The notes below the pieces were generated by a model. It was not told the DNA's origin. It made no database searches and saw only the letters and a program-made list of their open reading frames with translations. Shown here one piece after another: positions 26,304 through 32,993 of a stretch of DNA of 32,993 nucleotides. The stretch is from Pararhodospirillum oryzae (GTDB lineage Bacteria > Pseudomonadota > Alphaproteobacteria > Rhodospirillales > Rhodospirillaceae): contig NZ_BJZO01000049.1 of NCBI RefSeq assembly GCF_007992075.1, positions 1 through 32,993 on the forward strand, written 5' to 3'. Both the position numbers and the translations under genes were made by a program. Position 1 is the first letter of the stretch, and the number at the start of each line of letters is the position of its first letter.

Positions 26304-27286
26304 GTGCCTCGCGCCCTCCCACGATCCCTTCCCGGTCCCGCGTCCGCCGCGCGAGGAATGCCGGAGAGGAAACCCTGGCCTTGCGCCCGGGCCGCCCCCT
26401 GGCCACCACCGTGACCCGGGGCAGCCTGGTTTTTCTGCTGGCTGGCGTGGCGGGCGTGGCCTTCCTGGGGATCCGCGCGCCGGCCCTCGTGGACTGGATT
26501 CGCTCCCAGCCGCCGGCGGCCATCGCGCTCGACACCACCACGGGCACCCCGGCCACGGCCCCATTCGCCGACGATGCCCTGGTTCTCGCGCAGATTTCGG
26601 TGGTGGGACGACGCCTGACCGACCCTTCCGACATCCTCGACGCCGTGGGCGTGCCCCAGGGATCTCCCCTGCTGGCCATTGACCCGGCGCGGGTGCGCGA
26701 ACGCCTGGAAAAACTGCCCTGGGTTGCCGAGGCCCGGGTGGAACGACGCCTGCCCGATCACCTGCACATCGCGCTGCGTGAACGGGTGCCCATGGCTCTT
26801 TGGCAGCTGAACGGCACGTTCTCGGTCATTGACCGCGAAGGACGCGCGGTGCCGGTTGATCCCGCCGCCTGGTCGCATCTCCCCTTGGTGGTGGGCCCGG
26901 GCGCGCCCGAGCGCGCGGCGGCGTTGCTCGCGATGCTGTCGGCCCAGCCGAGGCTGGCGGGCAAGGTGGTGGCGGCAACCTTGATCGGCGAACGCCGCTG
27001 GAGCCTTCAGGTCGGCTCGCTCGAAAACGGCATCCTGATCCGCCTGCCCGAGACCGCCCCGGATCGCGCGCTGGCCGAGCTGGTCCGCCTGGATCACGAA
27101 CAGGACCTGCTGGCCCGCGATATCGAAGTGATCGACATGCGCCTGCCCGACCTTCTGGTGGTCCGGGTCCGCGCCCATGCCGAGGAGACCGCTCCGAAGG
27201 CCGGAACCCCCGGCCGCAAGACCCTCACCCCGCAACGCGCCCGTCCCGCCGGCCCCGGAACCCGGACGAGAGGGCAGGATGCCTAG
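26291..27286 (+). CDS. ftsQ: Cell division protein FtsQ
   Basis: FtsQ is a bitopic divisome protein that recruits FtsL/FtsB. The 331-residue product has a basic cytoplasmic N-terminus, one membrane helix (about 44-62), then a periplasmic POTRA domain beginning around ISVVGRRL and containing LPWVAEARVERRLPD, a well-conserved FtsQ segment, followed by the FtsQ beta domain. The C-terminal 40 residues are basic and Pro-rich. ATG 26291 is chosen because GGAG lies about 8-10 nt upstream; ATG 26270 in the same frame has no site. It overlaps ddl by 13 nt and ftsA by 8 nt. Confidence 0.93.
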   Translation: MRPLSASRPPTIPSRSRVRRARNAGEETLALRPGRPLATTVTRGSLVFLLAGVAGVAFLGIRAPALVDWIRSQPPAAIALDTTTGTPATAPFADDALVLAQISVVGRRLTDPSDILDAVGVPQGSPLLAIDPARVRERLEKLPWVAEARVERRLPDHLHIALRERVPMALWQLNGTFSVIDREGRAVPVDPAAWSHLPLVVGPGAPERAAALLAMLSAQPRLAGKVVAATLIGERRWSLQVGSLENGILIRLPETAPDRALAELVRLDHEQDLLARDIEVIDMRLPDLLVVRVRAHAEETAPKAGTPGRKTLTPQRARPAGPGTRTRGQDA

Positions 27287-28595
27287 GGACGCCATGACCC
27301 GAGACACCACACCGCGCGCGCGCCGCAAGGAGCACCGTGCCACCCCCCCCCGTCGCCAGCGCGATGGCCTGGTGGCTGCCCTGGATGTTGGCTCGACCAA
27401 GATCGCCTGCCTGATCGCCAAGGAAGAAGAAGACGGTCACCTGCGGGTGCTGGGGATCGGCCATCACCGCTCGCGCGGGATGCGCGCCGGCCAGGTCGCC
27501 AACATGGACGACCTGGAACTGGCCGTGCGCGCCGCCGTTGACGCGGCCGAGCAGATGGCGGGCGAGCGCATCGGGCAGGTGGTGATCAACGTGTCGGGCG
27601 GACAGCCGCATTCGACCCGGGTCGACGTGGAAATGTCGATCGCGGGCCACGAGGTTCGCGGGTCGGACGTGCGGCGCATCCAGGCCTTTGGCCGTGAACA
27701 GCACACCGCGCTCGACCGCGAGCTGGTCCACTGCCTTCCCATTTCCTATGCCATCGACGGCGCGGACGGCGTTCTCGATCCGCGCGGCATGTTCGGCCAG
27801 ACCCTGGGGGTTTCCATCCACCTGGTTTCGGCCGCCGTCGGGCCGTTGCGCAACCTGGCAACGGTGATCGAACGCTGCCACCTGGATATCGAGGACCGGG
27901 TGGTCAGCCCCTACGCCTCTGGCCTCGCCTGCCTGAGCGAGGACGAAAAAGCCATGGGCGTGACCGTCATCGACATGGGCGGCGGGATTACCTCGATTGC
28001 CGTGTTCAACGAAGGGCACGTCATCCACACCGCCACCTTGCCCATCGGCGGCCAGCATGTGACCAACGACATCATGCAGGGGCTCACCACCCCGCTGGCC
28101 GCCGCCGAACGGCTGAAAACAGTTCACGGCAGTTGCCTCTCCTCACCGTCCGATAACCGGGAGCTGCTGCGCGTCCCCCAGGTGGGGGACGACGAAGAGG
28201 CCAACGTTCACGAGGTTCCGCGCTCGATGCTCATTCAGATCATCCGCCCGCGCCTTGAAGAAACATTCGAATTGGCCCGAGCCCATCTCGACGCCAGCGG
28301 CCTGCGCAAGATTGGCGGGCGCCAGGTGATCCTGACCGGCGGGGCAAGCCAACTCCAGGGCATCCGCGACCTGGCCGAGATCATTCTCGACCGCCCGATC
28401 CGTCAAGGACGCCCGCAACGCATCCGGGGGCTGGCCGACAGTGTATCCGGTCCTGCCTTTTCCACCTGCGCCGGCTTACTGCGCTACGCGCTGCGCCACC
28501 AGGTGGAGACACCGGAATCCGATACGACGGCCGAGGACCTGGCCGGCGCCGGCCCCCTGGGGCGTTTCGCCCGTTGGTGGAAGGAAAACTTTTAG
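27279..28595 (+). CDS. ftsA: Cell division protein FtsA
   Basis: FtsA is the actin-like ATPase that anchors FtsZ filaments to the membrane. The product is 438 residues (433 if ATG 27294 is used; each has a purine-rich site close by). The actin fold begins at DVGSTKIACLIA (36-47) and shows the DMGGGITSIAVF phosphate-2 loop and the LTGGASQL motif. The C-terminus (GRFARWWKENF) is a short amphipathic helix typical of the membrane anchor. A 28-residue Arg-rich N-terminal extension precedes the fold. The gene ends in three tandem in-frame TAG codons, and ftsZ follows after 143 nt. Confidence 0.95.
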   Translation: MPRDAMTRDTTPRARRKEHRATPPRRQRDGLVAALDVGSTKIACLIAKEEEDGHLRVLGIGHHRSRGMRAGQVANMDDLELAVRAAVDAAEQMAGERIGQVVINVSGGQPHSTRVDVEMSIAGHEVRGSDVRRIQAFGREQHTALDRELVHCLPISYAIDGADGVLDPRGMFGQTLGVSIHLVSAAVGPLRNLATVIERCHLDIEDRVVSPYASGLACLSEDEKAMGVTVIDMGGGITSIAVFNEGHVIHTATLPIGGQHVTNDIMQGLTTPLAAAERLKTVHGSCLSSPSDNRELLRVPQVGDDEEANVHEVPRSMLIQIIRPRLEETFELARAHLDASGLRKIGGRQVILTGGASQLQGIRDLAEIILDRPIRQGRPQRIRGLADSVSGPAFSTCAGLLRYALRHQVETPESDTTAEDLAGAGPLGRFARWWKENF

Positions 28596-28738
28596 TAGTA
28601 GTATGTGGCTATATCGCAATTCCGGCGCGTCATCCCCCAGGGCGGTAAAGGGAGGGCGCGCGGACAAAAAAACCGGTCAAGAACTGGGGACTTGGCCCCC
28701 CCATCACGTCGATATCCAGTGACCCGGAGACCCAAGCC

Positions 28739-30832
28739 ATGGCTCTTACCTTGAACATTCCCGAGGGGCCCGATACGCCCCACTTGCGCCCACGCATAAC
28801 GGTGGTGGGTGTCGGCGGTGCCGGCGGCAACGCGGTCAACAACATGATCGAGGCGAACCTGAACGGCGTTGATTTCGTCGTCGCCAACACGGACGCCCAG
28901 GCGCTGAGCCATTCGCGTACCAGCCGTCGGATTCAACTGGGAACCGAAGCCACGCGCGGCCTGGGTGCCGGCGCGCGCCCCGAAATCGGTCGGGTCGCCG
29001 CCGAGGAAGCAATCGAAGGCATCGCCTCCGAGTTGCAAGGTGCCAACATGGTGTTCATCACCGCCGGCATGGGCGGCGGCACCGGCACCGGGGCGGCCCC
29101 GGTGGTGGCGAGCGTGGCGCGCGAGCTGGGCATCCTGACCGTGGGCGTGGTCACCAAGCCGTTCCAGTTCGAAGGCGCGCACCGCATGCGCCTGGCCGAA
29201 GCCGGCATCGACGAACTGGCCCAGTTCGTGGACACCTTGATCATCATCCCCAACCAGAACCTGTTCCACGTCGCCAACGAAAAGACGACCTTCGCCGATG
29301 CCTTCAAGCTGGCCGACGAGGTGTTGTACTCGGGCGTGCGCAGCGTCACCGACCTGATGATCAACCCGGGCCTGATCAACCTGGACTTCGCCGACGTGCG
29401 CACCGTGATGCACGACATGGGCCGGGCGATGATGGGCACGGGCGAGGCCGAGGGCGAACGCCGCGCCCTGGACGCCGCCGAGGCCGCGATTGCCAATCCG
29501 CTGCTGGAAGACACCTCGATGCGCGGCGCGCGGGGCGTTCTCATCAACATCACGGGCGGCACCGACGTGACGTTGTACGAAGTCGACGAGGCCGCGAACC
29601 GCATCCGCGAGGAAGTGGAGACCGAGGCGCACATCATCTTTGGATCCAGCCTCGACGACTCCCTGCATGGCCGCATCCGCGTTTCGGTGGTGGCCACGGG
29701 CATCAGCGCCGAAGCCATGGGACGCTCGGCCACCCCGGCCCCGCAGCAGCAAGCGGCCATGCCCCCCCCCGCCCCGGCAGCCCCGATCGTGGCCCCGGCC
29801 CGTTCCAGCGTCGAGACCCGCCCCGCCGCGGCCGCCGCCGCCACCAAGCCCGCCGGCACCGTGCGCCCGGCGTCGCGCGCCGTGCAGGCCGCCGTGTCGT
29901 CGCTGCGCGCCACCGCTCCGGCGCCCACGGGCGGCACCTACGGCACCCTGGCCAGCGGCATGGCGGCCGCCAGCGCCCCGGCGCCCCGCGCCGAGGCCCC
30001 CCGCGAAGCCGCCCCGGCCCGCGCGGCCAAGGGCGAGCAGTCCGTGCGGCTGCTGGAATCCCTGGTGCTGGAAGCCAACGCCAAGCGCGAAACGCACACC
30101 GCGCCGGCCCCGTCCCACTCCACGACCCTGAACGCGCCCACCCGGGCCACCCCGGCGCGGTCGCCGGCCAGCGCGCCGACCCTGCCGCTGGGCGCCCGCT
30201 CCGCCGAGATCAAGCGGCCGGTGGGCTCGCGTCTGTCGCGCGATACCTTCATCCCGCAGCCGCCCATGGACACCGGCGCGGCAGGGCGGGCGGCCCAGGC
30301 AGCCATGGCGGCGATCAAGGCCCGCGAGGCGCCGCGCTACGACATGCCCGCGCCCGCGCCGGTGATGGAAACCGATATCGCCCCCGAGGCCTATGCCGAG
30401 GAGCCGGCGCCCCATCACTCGGTGCCCCACCATCACACGACGGCCCATCACGCGACGATCGAGGAGCAGGCCCCGGCCGCGCCCGAGGCCGAGATGAGCG
30501 CGCCCGTTCCCCACTTCCCGCCCCCGCTCCCGGAACCGGCCCGCGTTCCCTTCCCCGCGAGCGCCAGCCGTCCGCAGGCGCGCGCGGCCCAGGCCGAGGA
30601 ACCCGCCCCCGCTCCGGCCCCGGCCCCCGCCCCCGCCCGCGCGGAAAAGCCCAGCTTGCTGGCTCGCATCACCGGCCTGGGCAGCCGGGCCAGTCATCCA
30701 GAATCGCGCGAGGGCCAGCAGGCGCCCCTGATCGCCAAGCCGCTGAGCGCCGATCCCCGCGAGCGTCCCGTGTCGTCGCAAGGCGACGATCATCTGGAGA
30801 TCCCGGCCTTCTTGCGCCGGCAGGCGAACTGA
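28739..30832 (+). CDS. ftsZ: Cell division protein FtsZ with very long C-terminal linker
   Basis: FtsZ is the tubulin-like GTPase that forms the division ring. The GTPase domain (about 1-325) has [14 protein letters not shown], the tubulin signature GGGTGTG (112-118) and [12 protein letters not shown]. It is followed by a Pro/Ala-rich, low-complexity linker of roughly 355 residues and the conserved C-terminal peptide [13 protein letters not shown] (685-697) that binds FtsA and other partners. At 697 residues it is far longer than E. coli FtsZ (383) and longer than Caulobacter FtsZ (508). The linker holds a histidine cluster, seven His in residues 559-571. GGAGA lies upstream of the ATG. The 143-nt gap to ftsA may hold a promoter; a weak TATATC (28610-28615) is the only -10-like box seen. 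Confidence 0.97.
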   Translation: MALTLNIPEGPDTPHLRPRITVVGVGGAGGNAVNNMIEANLNGVDFVVANTDAQALSHSRTSRRIQLGTEATRGLGAGARPEIGRVAAEEAIEGIASELQGANMVFITAGMGGGTGTGAAPVVASVARELGILTVGVVTKPFQFEGAHRMRLAEAGIDELAQFVDTLIIIPNQNLFHVANEKTTFADAFKLADEVLYSGVRSVTDLMINPGLINLDFADVRTVMHDMGRAMMGTGEAEGERRALDAAEAAIANPLLEDTSMRGARGVLINITGGTDVTLYEVDEAANRIREEVETEAHIIFGSSLDDSLHGRIRVSVVATGISAEAMGRSATPAPQQQAAMPPPAPAAPIVAPARSSVETRPAAAAAATKPAGTVRPASRAVQAAVSSLRATAPAPTGGTYGTLASGMAAASAPAPRAEAPREAAPARAAKGEQSVRLLESLVLEANAKRETHTAPAPSHSTTLNAPTRATPARSPASAPTLPLGARSAEIKRPVGSRLSRDTFIPQPPMDTGAAGRAAQAAMAAIKAREAPRYDMPAPAPVMETDIAPEAYAEEPAPHHSVPHHHTTAHHATIEEQAPAAPEAEMSAPVPHFPPPLPEPARVPFPASASRPQARAAQAEEPAPAPAPAPAPARAEKPSLLARITGLGSRASHPESREGQQAPLIAKPLSADPRERPVSSQGDDHLEIPAFLRRQAN

Positions 30833-30834
30833 TC

Positions 30835-30856
30835 CGCGAGTCCCCCGGGACTCGCG
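30835..30856 (+). repeat. Hairpin just after ftsZ
   Basis: CGCGAGTC and GACTCGCG form a perfect 8-bp stem, extendable to 10, starting 2 nt after the ftsZ stop. No U-tract follows, so it may protect the mRNA 3' end ahead of the true terminator. Confidence 0.5.
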
Positions 30857-30876
30857 ACAAACCCTCACCTTTTCCC

Positions 30877-30908
30877 AAGAGGGGCCCCCCCAGTGGCGGG
30901 CCCCTTTT
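30877..30908 (+). terminator. Rho-independent terminator of ftsZ
   Basis: AGGGGCCC (30880-30887) pairs with GGGCCCCT (30898-30905), extended by A-T pairs, and ends in TTTTCGTT. It lies 45 nt after the ftsZ stop and separates the division operon from lpxC. Confidence 0.85.
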
Positions 30909-30964
30909 CGTTGTGCGCACCAAGCCTCAGCACACGCTCGCAACATACTGCAACAATGATTGAT

Positions 30965-30993
30965 TTGAGCCTTGGCCCCCATCCGCTTACAAG
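30965..30993 (+). promoter_or_regulatory. Candidate lpxC promoter
   Basis: TTGAGC (30965-30970) and TACAAG (30988-30993) are separated by 17 nt, each matching 4 of 6 consensus bases. The box sits after the ftsZ terminator and would give a leader of about 120 nt before lpxC. Confidence 0.45.
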
Positions 30994-31119
30994 CATTCTC
31001 GAAGGCCCGCGCTTCTCAAACCCTCCCGGTGGGAGACAAGGGGAAGCGCTCCCTTCCTGGGGAAAACTCTCCCCAACGCCTTGGTTTTGCATCGCAATAA
31101 CAGCAATGGGACGCGCGTC

Positions 31120-32154
31120 ATGGACGGACTGAACTGGTGGGGCGACGAGCCCGCGGGGGAGGCACAGACCGACACGGATCGCGACGTTCCGGTGGTCGCC
31201 CTGGGAACAGCCTTGCAACGCACCATCAAAACGCCGATCAGCTGCACCGGGGTTGGCGTCCACAGCGGGCGCCCCGCCACCTTGACCTTGCATCCCGCCG
31301 CCCCCGACACCGGCCTGATTTTCCGTCGGGTTGACCTGGATGCCGAAACCGACCGCGACATCCCGGTGACGGTTGAACGGGTGGTCGATGGCCGTCTGTG
31401 CACCACGCTCGCCAACGACGCGGGCGCCCGGGTGAGCACGGTCGAGCATCTGATGGCCGCCCTGGCCGCCCTGGGCATCGACAACCTGGTGATGGACATC
31501 GACGGGCCCGAGATCCCGATCATGGATGGCAGCGCCGCCCCGTTCCTGTTCTTGCTGGAATGCGCCGGTCAAACCGTGCAGCCGGCCCCGCGCCGGGCGC
31601 TGCGGGTGCTCAAGCCCGTGCACATCAACGATGGCCCGGTTTCCGCCAGCCTGATGCCCGCCGAGCGTGGCCTGTCGATTTCCTTCGACATCGACTTCAA
31701 GGCCCGGGCCATTGGTCGCCAGTCCTGTCGCTTCAGCCTGTCGGAATCGGTGTTCCGCCGCCATCTGGCCCGGGCGCGCACCTTTGGCCTGCGCGAGGAA
31801 GTCGAGCGGATGCATGCCGCCGGCCTGGGGCTGGGCGGCTCGCTGGAAAACGCCGTGGTCGTCGATGACGACGTGATCTTGAACGAAGACGGCCTGCGCT
31901 ACGAGGAAGAGTTCGTGCGCCACAAGGCCCTGGACGCCATCGGCGATCTGTACATGAGCGGCCGCCCGCTGATCGGGCGCTATCACGGGGTGCGCTCCAG
32001 CCACGCCCACAACAACATTCTGATGCGTGCCCTGCTCGCCGATCCCACGGCGTGGCGCCTGGAAACGGTGAGCGAGGACCAGCTGGGCCAGGCCGCCCCC
32101 GATGCCTTCCAGGCCCGGCACGAAGCCCTGGCGCCGACCCGGGCCTGCGCCTGA
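31120..32154 (+). CDS. lpxC: UDP-3-O-acyl-N-acetylglucosamine deacetylase
   Basis: LpxC is the zinc enzyme for the committed step of lipid A synthesis, in the cytoplasm. The 344-residue protein has the zinc ligands H110 (in STVEHLMAAL), H268 and D272 (in HKALDAIGDL), the catalytic E109, and the late HAHNN motif. About 28 residues precede the point where E. coli LpxC begins, so the ATG at 31120 gives an N-terminal extension. No strong ribosome site is seen, and the true start could differ. Position after ftsZ is the usual one, but a terminator and own promoter separate it. Confidence 0.94.
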   Translation: MDGLNWWGDEPAGEAQTDTDRDVPVVALGTALQRTIKTPISCTGVGVHSGRPATLTLHPAAPDTGLIFRRVDLDAETDRDIPVTVERVVDGRLCTTLANDAGARVSTVEHLMAALAALGIDNLVMDIDGPEIPIMDGSAAPFLFLLECAGQTVQPAPRRALRVLKPVHINDGPVSASLMPAERGLSISFDIDFKARAIGRQSCRFSLSESVFRRHLARARTFGLREEVERMHAAGLGLGGSLENAVVVDDDVILNEDGLRYEEEFVRHKALDAIGDLYMSGRPLIGRYHGVRSSHAHNNILMRALLADPTAWRLETVSEDQLGQAAPDAFQARHEALAPTRACA

Positions 32155-32194
32155 GTCTGTTTTCTTTCCGTCCTCCTCCCGCCTGCTTGACTGA

Positions 32195-32230
32195 CCGGCC
32201 CCCGGCCTTTCCGGGGACCGGCCTTTTTTT
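32195..32230 (+). terminator. Rho-independent terminator of lpxC
   Basis: CCGGCCCCCGG (32195-32205) pairs with CCGGGGACCGG (32211-32221) with one mismatch and a CCTTT loop, followed by a T7 run. It ends lpxC transcription before the convergent membrane-protein gene. Confidence 0.88.
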
Positions 32231-32262
32231 CAGCCGGAGCATGAAAGGCTGGCGGGGGGCGT

Positions 32263-32826
32263 TTACCAGTCCCCGGGATGGAAGGTTTCCGAGCCGCCAT
32301 GCACCGGCTTGTCGGCGCCCACCGCGACCAGTTCGGCCACGTCAAGCATCTGGGCCCCCAGCATCGCCCCCGTGAGCCGCACGCTCCGGTCGCCGGCGCG
32401 GATCAGCAGCACGCCGCCCAGTGGCTCCAGGGCCCGCCCCAGAATGCCGGGATCCTGGGAGCGCAGGCCTTCCATCAGATGAACGCTTTCCACATCCATC
32501 CACGGAAAGCGGATGTCCTGAACGGGAGGCACGAACACCCCCATCACCTCGCCCGGCACCCGGAACCGCAGGCCCGCGCGCCCCACCTCGATGCGCAAGA
32601 CCGCGTGGCCCCAGGCCTGCAAGCCCATCCACACGGCGGGCACGAGCAAGGCCATCATCCACGCCGCCCCCGCCCCACCGCCGACCACGGGCAAGGTCAG
32701 GGCCAGGACTCCCAGCCCGGCGGCCGCGACCGCGTGCCCCCACACGGCCGCCCGCCGCCCCCGGATCTCCAGGGGATGAAAAGTCCCGATGGGACGACGA
32801 AGTGGACGGGCGGACCGGACGGGCAT
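32263..32826 (-). CDS. Small membrane protein with possible PH-like domain
   Basis: I do not recognise a named gene. The 187-residue product has two adjacent hydrophobic helices (about 26-48 and 53-72). A soluble C-terminal part follows, with alternating short strands (VLRIEVGRAGLRFRV, then DIRFPWMDVESVHLM). The layout resembles bacterial membrane proteins with a PH-like domain, but this is inferred from pattern only. Frame length and codon use fit a real gene. The ATG at 32826 lies 19 nt after the stop of the upstream permease gene, so the two probably share a transcript. No clear Shine-Dalgarno site precedes it. Confidence 0.6.
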   Translation of the reverse strand: MPVRSARPLRRPIGTFHPLEIRGRRAAVWGHAVAAAGLGVLALTLPVVGGGAGAAWMMALLVPAVWMGLQAWGHAVLRIEVGRAGLRFRVPGEVMGVFVPPVQDIRFPWMDVESVHLMEGLRSQDPGILGRALEPLGGVLLIRAGDRSVRLTGAMLGAQMLDVAELVAVGADKPVHGGSETFHPGDW

Positions 32827-32845
32827 GGAAAAACCACGGGCAGGA

Positions 32846-32993
32846 TTAGCGATCCTGAGCCAGCTCGGTTTCCGGCGGCCCCAGCAGGTGGCGCGACAAG
32901 CGCCGTTCGAGCAGACGCAGCAGGCGGGTAAGCAGCGCGACCAAAACCAGGTAGATGATCCCGGCGGTCACGAAGGCTTCGATCGGAGTGTAA
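32846..32993 (-). CDS. Amino-acid ABC transporter permease, C-terminal end (partial)
   Basis: The minus strand is open from the window edge to a TAA at 32848-32846, giving the last 48 residues. They begin YTPIEAFVTAGIIYLVLVAL and continue as LLTRLLRLLERRLS. This pattern, a YTPxE start, one membrane helix and an Arg/Leu amphipathic end, is typical of the C-terminus of HisM/GlnP-type polar amino-acid permeases. The 5' part lies outside the window, so substrate and symbol cannot be given. It is followed after 19 nt by the small membrane-protein gene. Confidence 0.75.
   Translation of the reverse strand, partial: YTPIEAFVTAGIIYLVLVALLTRLLRLLERRLSRHLLGPPETELAQDR

Noticed and set aside
28592-30982. 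A 796-codon open frame on the minus strand opposite ftsZ
   Set aside because: It mirrors ftsZ in a GC-rich genome where antisense frames rarely meet stops. Its composition (Gly/Arg/His-rich, repetitive) is that of a shadow frame.
1-32993. Search for CRISPR arrays, insertion sequences, integrases, toxin-antitoxin or defence genes
   Set aside because: No regularly spaced repeats, transposase motifs or terminal inverted repeats with target duplications were seen. All sizeable genes are core functions.

Overview
The window is GC-rich (roughly two thirds G+C or more in coding parts) chromosomal DNA from an alphaproteobacterium. Gene order, Shine-Dalgarno sites and protein types suggest a member of the Rhodospirillales, possibly close to Rhodospirillum or Pararhodospirillum; that placement is inference. 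Supporting signs are an alphaproteobacterial-type PyrE, a HdaA-like DnaA homologue, an FtsZ ending in an IPAFLRRQ-type tail, and the series mraZ to lpxC in the alphaproteobacterial order.

Left part (1-10.6 kb): a tRNA-Leu(GAG) with its own promoter and terminator, then mgtE (+), pyrE (-), a crotonase-family gene (+), an AI-2E-family membrane protein and hda (+, overlapping by 4 nt). These meet folC and accD (-) and then the trpBA pair (-). Separate terminators follow trpA, accD and folC, so these three minus-strand units are probably transcribed separately. trpF is not found upstream of trpB.

Middle: an 805-bp stretch between the divergent trpB and mraZ starts holds a candidate trpB promoter overlapped by a G-run tract, several inverted repeats, and a candidate mraZ promoter overlapped by three TGGGN boxes at exact 10-bp spacing. 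The last fits the known MraZ autoregulatory operator.

Right part (11.4-32.2 kb): a complete division and cell wall (dcw) cluster: mraZ-rsmH-ftsL-ftsI-murE-murF-mraY-murD-ftsW-murG-murC-murB-ddl-ftsQ-ftsA, then ftsZ and lpxC. Nearly all junctions up to ftsA are overlaps of 4-14 nt, so the genes are translationally coupled in one long transcript of about 17 kb. Together they make the lipid-linked peptidoglycan precursor (MurC/D/E/F, MurB, Ddl, MraY, MurG), polymerise and cross-link it at the septum (FtsW, FtsI), and build the divisome (FtsL, FtsQ, FtsA, FtsZ). lpxC, the committed step of lipid A synthesis, has its own promoter behind the ftsZ terminator. The window ends with a small membrane protein and the tail of an amino-acid ABC permease on the minus strand.

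No mobile element, CRISPR array, phage gene or clearly foreign system was seen. The content is core genome, and I do not find a convincing undescribed system. The points most worth a second look are the MraZ operator/promoter arrangement, the very long histidine-containing FtsZ linker, the crotonase lacking one catalytic glutamate, the seven-proline run at the start of FtsW, and sharp low-GC islands inside ddl, ftsW and the mraY/murD junction.
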